In this document: positions 17,523-25,806 of the stretch, piece after piece | How the letters are laid out: every line of letters starts with the position of its first letter | Position numbering within the stretch: position 1 is the first letter of the stretch | Assembly (NCBI RefSeq): GCF_000725285.1 | Contig: NZ_CP007161.1 | Location: forward strand, 3,076,213 to 3,140,212 | DNA from: Virgibacillus sp. SK37 | GTDB lineage: Bacteria > Bacillota > Bacilli > Bacillales > Amphibacillaceae | Length of the DNA stretch: 64,000 nucleotides | Direction of reading: 5' to 3' | Notes under the pieces: model-generated | Told to the model about the DNA's origin: nothing | What the model saw: only the letters and a program-made list of their open reading frames with translations | The model's database searches: none | Program-made: the position numbers and the translations under genes

Positions 17523-18692
17523 ATGAAAAATCACTATGACGTAATTATTATTGGTGCTGGCTCCATGGGTATGGCTGCCGGATATTATTTAGGAAGAAAT
17601 GGGATTAATACTTTATTAATTGATGCGTTTGATCCACCTCACAATAAAGGGAGCCATCATGGAGACACCCGACTCATTCGCCATGCTTCAGCTGAAGGGA
17701 GACAATATGTACCATTAGCATTGAGGGCTCAAGAGCTATGGTATGAACTGCAAGAGGAAATAGGGAAGACTCTATTTCTTCCTACAGGTACCCTGTTAGT
17801 AGGAGATCAAAATGCAACTTTTATAAATGAAACTATTAAGCGGGCGAAGGAATTTTCCTTACCTTTAGAAAAATTATCAGCTCACGAAATTCAAAAAAGA
17901 TGGCCAAGTTTCTCTATAGCAAGTGAGCTTACTGGTTACTACGAATCCTCTTCCGGTGTATTGTTTAACCAGGAATGTATTGAAGCATATAAGCAGTTAA
18001 GCAAGCATTATCCAGTTACATTAAAAACAAACACAATTGTTCAGTCAATTAATTCTATAGATAGTTCCGCAACGGTAAAAACAAATAAAGGCACATATCA
18101 TGCAAAAAAAGTTATTGTATCAGCTGGAGCATGGACGGGGAAAATACTCCATTCATTGGGGTTACCTCTTCAAACTGTCCGAAAAACATTTGGTTGGTTT
18201 AGAACCATTGACACTTCCTTCCAACCACCTATGCTACCATGCTTCTACTTTAATGTGGCTAATGAAAAATATTATGGATTTCCAGACGTAGATGGAAAGG
18301 GAGTAAAAGTTGGAAGGAATGATTCTGAAAGGGATGTTGACCCAGGTCAAATGACACAGGATTTCGGGAAGTATTCGAGTGATGAAAATGATTTAAAAAA
18401 CTTTGCAGGAAAATTCATTCCAAGAGCAGCCAATAAATTCAGTTATGGAAAAACTTGTATGATAACTAAAACGCCTAATAAAGATTTTATCATCGACTTC
18501 CATCCTGAATCGGAGAATATAATCATTGCAGGTGGCTTTTCCGGACATGGATTTAAATATAGTAGTGTCATTGGTGAGATATTAAGCCAACTTGCTATTA
18601 ACAAGAGTACAACACATGACATCTCCAAGTTTTCCATTCCCGGCAAGTCCAAGGTGAATTCTGGAAAGATTAAGAATCAGTACTTGTGGTGA
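17523..18692 (+). CDS. Monomeric sarcosine oxidase / N-methyl amino acid oxidase family (SoxA/SolA-like)
   Basis: At 389 residues. N-terminal GAGSMGMAAGYYLGRNGI binds FAD; GSHHGDTRLIRHA (43-55) is the signature that contacts flavin and substrate in monomeric sarcosine and N-methyltryptophan oxidases. C312 in KTCMITKTPNKDFIID occupies the position of the covalent flavin cysteine. GGFSGHGFKYSS near the end closes the flavin site. The expected reaction is oxidative demethylation of an N-methyl amino acid to aldehyde, peroxide and free amine. It is the last gene of the symporter operon. Confidence 0.85.
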   Translation: MKNHYDVIIIGAGSMGMAAGYYLGRNGINTLLIDAFDPPHNKGSHHGDTRLIRHASAEGRQYVPLALRAQELWYELQEEIGKTLFLPTGTLLVGDQNATFINETIKRAKEFSLPLEKLSAHEIQKRWPSFSIASELTGYYESSSGVLFNQECIEAYKQLSKHYPVTLKTNTIVQSINSIDSSATVKTNKGTYHAKKVIVSAGAWTGKILHSLGLPLQTVRKTFGWFRTIDTSFQPPMLPCFYFNVANEKYYGFPDVDGKGVKVGRNDSERDVDPGQMTQDFGKYSSDENDLKNFAGKFIPRAANKFSYGKTCMITKTPNKDFIIDFHPESENIIIAGGFSGHGFKYSSVIGEILSQLAINKSTTHDISKFSIPGKSKVNSGKIKNQYLW

Positions 18693-18751
18693 AGGCAACC
18701 ATTAGTGACAAAGTTATACAAAACTTTATTGTTCACAAAATAGCCACTAAA

Positions 18752-18799
18752 AAGAAGCTCACTTGGTTGAATATCTTATGAGCTTCTTTCTCCCTTTTT
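18752..18799 (+). terminator. Terminator of the symporter-oxidase operon
   Basis: A perfect stem AAGAAGCTCA / TGAGCTTCTT with a 17-nt loop, followed by a pyrimidine and T-rich tail. Confidence 0.75.
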
Positions 18800-18881
18800 T
18801 CTCTTCCAGAAGATTTTGTGCTTTTGACATCTACAAAAATCGGGGCAGGAGGGCCGCCCCCATGTTCCTTCTCGTCCCCTC

Positions 18882-19967
18882 CTACAACGCCTCCCCTCTA
18901 GCCTCTATCCCTACCGAACGTTTTTGCCTGCTATTTTTAATCCACACAAACAGAATGGCCAAAATCAGTACAAATCCTAGGTAACCCGTTATCGGATAAA
19001 CGGAACCTACCAATTGAATGAATCCGATAAAGCTTACACCAAAGGACACCAGACAGATGATGATCATACTGACCTTGAACTTGGGTGTTTCCGGTTGGAA
19101 GAATCTCGCGGTAAACGCATAAAGCATGCCTACTGCCGTGTTGTATATCATACCGAGTAAAGCCACCGTCATAAGTATTCCTATCACTGGTGACAAGTCT
19201 GTTGCCAACAGTAATGTGGGCATAGCTGCACCTTGGATTTTGTCGGCATTCATGAATATTGCCCCATTGATCAGAAATAGCAACAGACCTAGCCCCAGCC
19301 CGCCAAGCATACCGCCAAAACCGGCCACTTTCCTGTCCTTTACCGTACCACCGATAATCGCCAGCATCGAAATCCCTGCGGCAATGTTATAGGATACATA
19401 CAAGAAACCACCCAACAGCCAATTCGGTGCCGCAGAAGGCTGGTCATTCGCAGCAGCGCCTAGTTTACTCATATCCGTGTCATTTGCGATCAGAGCATAC
19501 AAGGTAATGGCAAATATAAGAACAAGGAGCAATGGTGTAACCATACTGATAATGGAGATGACTTTCTTTACATTCAACAGGAGAGTCAGAATCACCAATA
19601 CTGTCAAAATGAAGGCCCCAACCACGGAGGGAATGCCGAACTGTTGTTGAAAAATGGATCCACTCCCTGCAAGCATCACTGTAGCAACACCAAAGAGGAA
19701 GAAAGTAACTAAAATATCAATTCCAAAACCAATATATTTTCCACAAATGTGATAAATGACATCCTTATGTGACACTGTCTGCAGATCGGAGCCGATTTGC
19801 ATAATTTGCATGCCTAGAAAAGCAAATAATAGTGTGGCAATACCGCTCCCAATCAACCCTTTCCAGCCAAAACTGGTGGAAAACTGCATCACTTCCTGAC
19901 CTGATGCAAATCCTGCACCGACTAGCAGTCCAATGTAAGCACCGGCAATCTTCAAACTCGTCTTCAT
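18882..19967 (-). CDS. YkvI-family membrane transporter
   Basis: A 361-residue protein with about ten membrane helices. The opening AGAYIGLLVGAGFASGQEVM is the conserved broken helix 1 of YkvI-like, LeuT-fold permeases. It ends the D-amino acid conversion operon, 101 bp after the racemase gene, so it probably brings in or exports an amino acid handled by that pathway. The basic C-tail KNSRQKR lies inside the cell. Substrate unknown. Confidence 0.78.
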   Translation of the reverse strand: MKTSLKIAGAYIGLLVGAGFASGQEVMQFSTSFGWKGLIGSGIATLLFAFLGMQIMQIGSDLQTVSHKDVIYHICGKYIGFGIDILVTFFLFGVATVMLAGSGSIFQQQFGIPSVVGAFILTVLVILTLLLNVKKVISIISMVTPLLLVLIFAITLYALIANDTDMSKLGAAANDQPSAAPNWLLGGFLYVSYNIAAGISMLAIIGGTVKDRKVAGFGGMLGGLGLGLLLFLINGAIFMNADKIQGAAMPTLLLATDLSPVIGILMTVALLGMIYNTAVGMLYAFTARFFQPETPKFKVSMIIICLVSFGVSFIGFIQLVGSVYPITGYLGFVLILAILFVWIKNSRQKRSVGIEARGEAL

Positions 19968-20068
19968 TATATAGCCTCCACCTTACTGAATTTTTAGTTA
20001 ATTGTAGCTGAAAGAAAATCGCCATTTAAATTGGCGAGATTCTTCCATATATATTCAAGTTTTACCAC

Positions 20069-21181
20069 TTAAAAATCAAAAACATATTCTTCTACTTTAA
20101 ATTGGTTCAAGATAGCATCATCGATCTCGTAACCAATGCCTGGCTTTTCCGGAACATAAATCAATCCATTTTCTACCGTAACTTCCGGTTTGATAATATC
20201 TTTTTCCCAATACCTTGACGATCCAGCCGTATCCCCAGGCAGATTGAAGCCTCCCAATGTGGTGAGAGCGATATTATGTGCACGACCTACTCCTGCTTCC
20301 AGCATGCCGCCACACCAAACATCAATACCGTGGTCACGGCAGTAGTCATGAATGCGCTTGGCTTCTGACAATCCACCTACACGACCAATTTTGATATTGA
20401 TTATTTCACAGCTCCCAAGCTCGACGGCTTTTCTTGTGTCTTCCAATGAATGAATGCTTTCATCCAGACAAATTGGTGTCTGCATTTCCTTTTGCAGTGT
20501 AGCATGATCGATAATATCGTCATGGGCCAACGGTTGTTCAATCATCATCAAATCAAGCTCATCGAGTTTTTTTAAACTTTCCAAGTCTGCCAGCGTATAG
20601 GCGGAATTGGCGTCTGCCATTATTGGCGTGTCGGGGAACTTTTCCCGAACCTGACGAAGGACGTCTACATCCCAACCAGGCTTGATTTTTATTTTAATGC
20701 GTTTGTATCCTTGGGCAACAAAGTCACCGACTGTATCTATTAACTTCTCTACAGATGGTTGAATTCCAATACTGATACCAACATCAATTTCCTTTTTCTC
20801 TCCCCCAAGTGCTGTAGCAAGTGTCATATCGTTCTGCTTCGCATATAAATCCCAGACTGCTCCTTCTAAAGCCGACTTCGCCATGTTGTTTCGCTTGATT
20901 GGCTGAAAGAGTGCTGACACGTCATCAGGGTGAACGATTGGTTCCTCTTGCAAAATCGGAATGAGAAAGTCGCGCATCATATGTAAGTTCGTTTCTACTG
21001 TCTCCTCACTGTACCATGGATTGGTAAAAGCAACCGATTCGCCAAATCCACGGTTTCCCCTGTCATCAATTGCTTCTGTAATGAAAAACTCCTTATCCTG
21101 CATTGTGCCAAAGCTAGTTGTAAACGGATGCTTCATCTTCATTTTTAATTTATGTAATTTAATTTGTTTGATTGGAATCAA
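20069..21181 (-). CDS. N-succinylamino acid racemase / o-succinylbenzoate synthase family
   Basis: A 370-residue enolase-superfamily enzyme. The catalytic lysines are K163 in [10 protein letters not shown] and K264 in [10 protein letters not shown]; the metal ligands are D190 (MAD), E215 (IEQP) and D240 (LDES). NSAR and OSBS share this pattern. The neighbours are a GNAT transferase and an M20 deacylase, not menaquinone genes, so racemisation of N-succinyl amino acids is the likely job. Together they would turn D- into L-amino acids irreversibly, as described for Geobacillus-type clusters. A secondary OSBS activity is possible. Confidence 0.85.
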   Translation of the reverse strand: MIPIKQIKLHKLKMKMKHPFTTSFGTMQDKEFFITEAIDDRGNRGFGESVAFTNPWYSEETVETNLHMMRDFLIPILQEEPIVHPDDVSALFQPIKRNNMAKSALEGAVWDLYAKQNDMTLATALGGEKKEIDVGISIGIQPSVEKLIDTVGDFVAQGYKRIKIKIKPGWDVDVLRQVREKFPDTPIMADANSAYTLADLESLKKLDELDLMMIEQPLAHDDIIDHATLQKEMQTPICLDESIHSLEDTRKAVELGSCEIINIKIGRVGGLSEAKRIHDYCRDHGIDVWCGGMLEAGVGRAHNIALTTLGGFNLPGDTAGSSRYWEKDIIKPEVTVENGLIYVPEKPGIGYEIDDAILNQFKVEEYVFDF

Positions 21182-21196
21182 AATACATCGTCCCTT

Positions 21197-21988
21197 CTAC
21201 TCTTTAGTAAATACGTAGTAACTGTATGCTTCTTCTTTCGTGCGAAGTAGATCTCTTGCTTGAAATCCGTGATCGAAAAGTTTCTTAAATACCTTCCCTG
21301 TTTCCAGACGCCAGCTTTTGGCAAGGGTAAAATTCGTTTGCTTCATCGTCTGAAAATCGGCTGGAATTGCCACAAAATAAGTAGTACCATCGGCAACGTG
21401 CCCTGTTTCCAAGTGCTTTTTAATCATCGGTTCACCATGGCTGCCACCATCAAGCAACACAAGCTCTACATCCAAGGACACTGTCGGTTTTTTCTTCTTT
21501 TCATCCAGTTCCCACTGAATCTGAAACCTATCTGTCGGTAGGCCACGATTCAATTCATCATCCATATCACCATAATGATTCGGGTGATAAATTGCACCTA
21601 CTGCACCTAGCTTATGCAGGTTCACATAGGCATTTCTACTCTCCAACGGATCGTATGTCCATGTGATCATATCATAACCAAGCGTGCGCGCAATTTCCGC
21701 CTGCTTAAATTTCAGTGCCTCTCCAAGTCCGTTCATGCGATAACCGGGCAGCATCCCCATCATATGGGAGCATAGATAGGACGCTTTTCCATCAAAACCA
21801 GCAAAGCTATACAAGAATCCTACCATCCGATTTTCCTCGAAGGCACCCAGAACAACACCTCCATGATGCAATGCGGTAAACGTCTGGTGAACAGGAATGG
21901 GATCCATCTGCCATACGGCAGCTTCCACCTTTTGCATCTCGTACAGTTCTGACATTGTCGTTAGTTGCCGAATCTCTAACGCTGTCAT
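21197..21988 (-). CDS. GNAT-family acyltransferase (probable D-amino acid N-succinyltransferase)
   Basis: At 263 residues. The acyl-CoA loop is visible as GYRMNGLGEALK (about 102-113), after MMGMLPG, and the fold is the long GNAT form with an extra C-terminal region. Homologues sit next to NSAR and M20 enzymes, where they succinylate D-amino acids so that the racemase can act. Its ATG overlaps the M20 stop as ATGA, and the racemase follows 15 bp on, giving tight coupling. Donor specificity (succinyl- versus acetyl-CoA) cannot be read from sequence. Confidence 0.78.
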   Translation of the reverse strand: MTALEIRQLTTMSELYEMQKVEAAVWQMDPIPVHQTFTALHHGGVVLGAFEENRMVGFLYSFAGFDGKASYLCSHMMGMLPGYRMNGLGEALKFKQAEIARTLGYDMITWTYDPLESRNAYVNLHKLGAVGAIYHPNHYGDMDDELNRGLPTDRFQIQWELDEKKKKPTVSLDVELVLLDGGSHGEPMIKKHLETGHVADGTTYFVAIPADFQTMKQTNFTLAKSWRLETGKVFKKLFDHGFQARDLLRTKEEAYSYYVFTKE

Positions 21989-23127
21989 TCAATCCCCTCC
22001 TGACTGTACTTCTCAACTGTTTTGATCAGCGCATTCGTCAGGATAGCAACAGCCTCTGGGATCACTTCATGATGAAACGCCATTTGCGGGTGATGCAGTC
22101 CTGGCTTCAACCCACATCCAATTGCAAGCATCGTCGCCTTTAGCTGTGGCCGCTTGATCGTGTAAAAATGAAAGTCATCCCCACCTGTTGTAGTGATCGC
22201 CGGCCTCGTATTTTCCCTGCCAACATGCTCGGTAATAGCTTCCTGTAAAATTTCTGTCGCCCTTTCATCAGGCACAGCCGCCGCCACATGTGCTTTTGTT
22301 TCTAACTTAACAGGAACATCGTGATATTCCTCAAGCATCCTGGCAATTTTTTCGATTTTATCCGTCAGTAAATTCATAACGTCATTCGTTTGTGCACGCA
22401 CATCGATGGAAAACGTCGCCTTACCTGGAATGATATTGGCATTCTTACCGCCAGCCTTAAAAGCGGTCATCTTCACAGAATAAGGAACCCTCGGGTCTGC
22501 ATGGATATTATTCAAATGCTGGAAAAATTCCATGCCAAGCTGAATGGCATTTTCATTTAAATGCGGCCTTGCTCCATGTGCATCTTCCCCAAGAACAGTA
22601 CCTTCAATAAACTTTGCCGCTCCATGGCGGATTGCCGGAGCAAATTGGCCTGATGCCAATTCTTCCGTTGGTCTCAAATGCATACCATACAAAAAGTCGA
22701 CATCATCAACCACACCATGTTCCACCATTTTTAATGCTCCCGTACCTTTTTCCTCTGCTGGTTGGAAAATAAAACGATATGTTCCACTCTCGGGGAGCTC
22801 CTTTTCCATAAGCGTAAGGAATAACCCAAGCACAATGGTCATATGTGCATCATGACCGCAAGAGTGATTGGCCTGCATGGTCCCATCCACTTCCTGCCAA
22901 AGCGCATCCATATCTGCACGAATCGCCACCACTGGCTTTCCACTGCCGATTTCCACCACGACGGCCGCACAATCATCAAAAGTTTGTATGTTGCAATCAT
23001 AAGGAGACACGATAGACTGTATGTAATCCCTAGTATCATGCTCCTCCCAGCTTATTTCCGGATGCTCATGTAAATGGTTAAATATATCTTTTAATTGTTC
23101 TTCCAATGATTTTGTATTGCTACTCAT
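21985..23127 (-). CDS. M20D amidohydrolase (probable N-succinyl-L-amino acid deacylase)
   Basis: At 380 residues. The zinc site is built from NHSCGHDAHM (C90, H92, H95) and the general base pair EE in QPAEEKGTG; the dimerisation lid follows near 170-290, and TGGDDFHFY closes the site. It belongs to the IAA-amino acid/hippurate hydrolase group. In this operon it would free the L-amino acid from the succinylated product of the racemase. GGAGAGG lies before the ATG; the RpiR regulator gene ends 57 bp upstream. Confidence 0.85.
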   Translation of the reverse strand: MSSNTKSLEEQLKDIFNHLHEHPEISWEEHDTRDYIQSIVSPYDCNIQTFDDCAAVVVEIGSGKPVVAIRADMDALWQEVDGTMQANHSCGHDAHMTIVLGLFLTLMEKELPESGTYRFIFQPAEEKGTGALKMVEHGVVDDVDFLYGMHLRPTEELASGQFAPAIRHGAAKFIEGTVLGEDAHGARPHLNENAIQLGMEFFQHLNNIHADPRVPYSVKMTAFKAGGKNANIIPGKATFSIDVRAQTNDVMNLLTDKIEKIARMLEEYHDVPVKLETKAHVAAAVPDERATEILQEAITEHVGRENTRPAITTTGGDDFHFYTIKRPQLKATMLAIGCGLKPGLHHPQMAFHHEVIPEAVAILTNALIKTVEKYSQEGIE

Positions 23128-23184
23128 GCTGCACCTCTCCTTACTTACAATTATTCAACTCCGCGGACGCATTCGCTAATCCTT

Positions 23185-24018
23185 CTATCCGCCAAAGAAG
23201 TCATTACTTGCCATTTCATCAAAACGAGCAACCCGTTGCTGAAACTGTTCTATATTATTTTGCGAAATGGCGGAAACGATGTTTTTTGCCAATGACATTG
23301 CTACAGGCGCGACATCAAGCGTAGATACGGAATTCAGATGAATCGGCAAAACGAGATCAGCATATTCCGAAACGGGAGCAGCCGGTGAATCCGTGATTGC
23401 AATAATAAAAGCACCTTGTTTATTAGCAAGCTTAGCAAGATTTACTGTGTCGGCGGCATACCGATGGAATGAAAAAACAACCACAACACTCTTTTCTGTC
23501 AATTCACCCACTCTCAGTAAAACATCATCTACCGTCGGCTGATATAATCTTGTCCTTCCCATTACTAAGTCAAGTGCAAATGCAAACCAACTCGCCAGCG
23601 CATGTGACGTCCGAAGGCCTGCAACTAGTGTGCGATCACATGCCGACAAACGGGAAACTGCCGTTGCAAGACTTTCCTCAGAAAGACGAGTCATTGCTTG
23701 CCTGATTGTGTTGGCATCCTCCTCCATTAATCCCTTAATAGATTCTGTCTTTGTTTTTTGCTTTCCAAAGTCAGACAATGAACTTTTTTCAAGCATGGAT
23801 TGGCGTACTTCTTCCTGCAACTGCCGATAGCCAGAGTATCCCAGCTTTTGACAGAAGCGGATTACCGTCGTCTCACTGACGTCCATTAGCTTACCTGCTT
23901 CTGAAGCAGACAGCATCGCAAACATTTTTGGATCATCATATAAATATGATGTAATCTTCAGTAAATTTTTGGAGAAGGTTTGTTGTTTTTCAGCAATTCG
24001 TTGATAAATAGCCTCCAC
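23185..24018 (-). CDS. MurR/RpiR-family transcriptional regulator
   Basis: 277 residues from the GTG at 24018, chosen because ATGGAGG stands 9 nt before it; the frame is open to 24045. The N-terminal HTH_6 domain contains SASEAGKLMDVSETTVIRFC and QKLGYSGYRQLQ; the C-terminal half (about 110-250) is a SIS domain that normally senses a phosphosugar or related ligand. It leads the D-amino acid operon and an 18-bp palindrome lies 33 bp upstream of the start, so autoregulation together with control of the downstream genes is likely. Confidence 0.85.
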   Translation of the reverse strand: MEAIYQRIAEKQQTFSKNLLKITSYLYDDPKMFAMLSASEAGKLMDVSETTVIRFCQKLGYSGYRQLQEEVRQSMLEKSSLSDFGKQKTKTESIKGLMEEDANTIRQAMTRLSEESLATAVSRLSACDRTLVAGLRTSHALASWFAFALDLVMGRTRLYQPTVDDVLLRVGELTEKSVVVVFSFHRYAADTVNLAKLANKQGAFIIAITDSPAAPVSEYADLVLPIHLNSVSTLDVAPVAMSLAKNIVSAISQNNIEQFQQRVARFDEMASNDFFGG

Positions 24019-24050
24019 TGTAAAATACCTCCATGGATCTAACACTCAAA

Positions 24051-24068
24051 ATGAAGCTAAAACTTCAT
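24051..24068. promoter_or_regulatory. Palindromic operator candidate of the RpiR regulator
   Basis: ATGAAGCTAAAACTTCAT has perfect 6-bp outer arms, ATGAAG / CTTCAT. It sits directly upstream of the RpiR gene, where repression of its own operon is expected. The half-site resembles the palindrome before the PTS operon at 62621-62638 (TGAAG...TTCA). Confidence 0.5.
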
Positions 24069-24180
24069 TCTTTTGTTTTATATGAAGCGAATACTTTATA
24101 ATTTTAGACAATTCTAACATATAATTATAAAACTTGGCAATAGTTTGTTTTTTCAAGTGTCTGTCACTTCCTGAATGATA

Positions 24181-24213
24181 ATAAAAAGCTCCCGCCGAAA
24201 AACAGCGGGAACT
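24181..24213 (-). terminator. Terminator of the XRE-PAS regulator gene
   Basis: The minus-strand stem with core TTCCCGC / GCGGGAG, loop TTTTT, then CTTTTTATT, 70 bp past the regulator's stop. Confidence 0.75.
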
Positions 24214-24285
24214 GAAAGTGTTGCTGGCAAAATATGCCGTTATTGACAGGTGCTGACTCAGAACAGGCCTAGTAGAGCCAGCACC

Positions 24286-24837
24286 CTAATCATCATCCAA
24301 CACCTCACTAATATCCATCGAAGAAGTGACTGCTCCAATAATTTCTCCTTTCTTATTTACCAGAGGCTCACCAAAAACATAATAGCTATGATCCCCATCC
24401 GATAAGGGAAAGGTTATCTTCTTTTTACATTTCACACCTTCTTCGATAACTTTCCTTTTCAGTTCCATTAAATCAAGAATCCCTTGGTTCATTGCGAGTT
24501 CATCATCCCGTTTACCAAGGCTACTACTGGTATCGAAATCCGGATGAGGGTTAAATAGCCAAATATATCTTAAATCAAGATCACAGTGAGCAATTACCAT
24601 AGGTGAATTTTTCAAAGCTAAATAAAAAGGTTCTCCAAATTCTTCTGTGAAAAACGCGGAGGAACTAAAACCTAATACGTTAGCAATATTCCTGGCAACA
24701 TCGAAGCTTGGTTTCCGCTTACCATTTTCTATTTGGGAGTAAAAAGCTCGATTTATAAAAGCTTTTGAAGCAACATCTTCCTGTGTTAATCCCTTTGCAA
24801 TCCTCATCTTCTTTAACCATTCTCTCAATGGACTCAT
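24286..24837 (-). CDS. XRE-family regulator with C-terminal PAS-like domain
   Basis: 183 residues from the ATG at 24837; a GTG at 24861 would add eight. The HTH spans about residues 5-60: LREWLKKMRIAKGLTQEDVA and FYSQIENGKRKPS are the helix pair and turn. The second half (about 75-180) is a PAS-like sensor with ALKNSPMVIAHCDLDLRYIW and DGDHSYYVFGEPLVNKKGEI, ending in the typical VTSSMDIS strand. It would bind DNA and respond to a small ligand or redox state. It is divergent from the Sda-like gene. No target is evident. Confidence 0.8.
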   Translation of the reverse strand: MSPLREWLKKMRIAKGLTQEDVASKAFINRAFYSQIENGKRKPSFDVARNIANVLGFSSSAFFTEEFGEPFYLALKNSPMVIAHCDLDLRYIWLFNPHPDFDTSSSLGKRDDELAMNQGILDLMELKRKVIEEGVKCKKKITFPLSDGDHSYYVFGEPLVNKKGEIIGAVTSSMDISEVLDDD

Positions 24838-24969
24838 CCTTCTTATGTAGCAATTTGCCACACTTTTTATTTTATTTTTATTATAAAATATATATAGTAT
24901 AGCAAACTAAAATGGAAAGTCTAGTAGATTGAAAAACGATATAGAATAGATACTTAGGAAGGGATATTA

Positions 24970-25137
24970 ATGCAATTATTAACAGACAAACAATTAGTAG
25001 ATGCTTACAAGAAGGCATCGGAGCTTCATTTAGATAAAGATTTCTTATATTTACTGGAAAGGGAAATAACGAGAAGGCAGTTTAATTTAATGTGGAATTA
25101 TAAAGATAGCAGGATGGATTCGGCGACGAATAAATAG
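24970..25137 (+). CDS. sda: Sda-like sporulation checkpoint inhibitor, 55 residues
   Basis: A small ORF behind AGGAAGGG. The product begins MQLLTDKQLVDAYKKASELH and continues LDKDFLYLLEREITRRQF: two antiparallel helices with the D-x-x-L-x-x-A/S-Y-x-K-A and D-F-x-x-L-x-x-E-I-x-R-R pattern of Sda, which binds the dimerisation domain of sporulation kinases and blocks Spo0A phosphorelay entry when replication is disturbed. It is nine residues longer than B. subtilis Sda at the C-terminus. The gene lies 670 bp before a large hybrid kinase and divergent from an XRE regulator. DnaA-box control was not seen clearly. Confidence 0.78.
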   Translation: MQLLTDKQLVDAYKKASELHLDKDFLYLLEREITRRQFNLMWNYKDSRMDSATNK

Positions 25138-25806
25138 AAAGAAGATGCACTAAACGTTTTTGAATTTTTGTAGATTTGGAACCAAATACTGTAGGGGCTG
25201 AATGGCCCCCAGTAATAGGTACGCTACGTTACAGTCAGATCAATTTTGGCCTACCGTTTCCCCCAAGCTTCATCTTCCACCAATATGCAATTTATTACGT
25301 TTTATGGACCCCTACATGAAACATGAAACTTTCTTTGTATACCTACATTTCGGAAAGTTACTACACCCATAGTATAAGCCGTACTTCCCCTTCCTCCACA
25401 TTTTGGGCATACGTTGTGTTGTACACCCTGCTTTTCTTTCAGCATCTTTATTCTTCGGTAATTTTTTATGTGTGCTACATGCTAGGTAACTACATGATCC
25501 ACTTGGGTAAATCTACCCTCACCATTTGATACATAGAGATCATGATAGACTCTATAATCCGCTCCTAGTTTACTTCATGCATGATTTACATACCACTCTC
25601 CCATTGCACCTTTTATAACTGGAGACTTCAACTTGAAAAAGATGATTCCAGCCAGAAGTAATAGAAATACTGGGATGCAGTTAAATGGAAGTCTGTCAGC
25701 ACCCCCTAAAAAACATAGTGACATTTCCTATCATTATATATATGATTAATCTATTAAGAGGTACGTTAATTCATAAAAGTCTGTTAAAAATGAGATGGAG
25801 TAAAAT
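25138..25806 (+). other. Long intergenic region before the hybrid kinase
   Basis: 669 bp with no credible gene. Near 25193-25211 there is a GGGGC TGAAT GGCCCC hairpin without a T run. A frame at 25323-25529 has no ribosome site and aromatic-rich composition typical of non-coding AT DNA. The kinase promoter presumably lies close to 25720-25790. Confidence 0.35.

Noticed and set aside
25323-25529. Frame of 68 codons before the hybrid kinase
   Set aside because: No ribosome site, aromatic-rich composition without motif, and no support in the neighbourhood.
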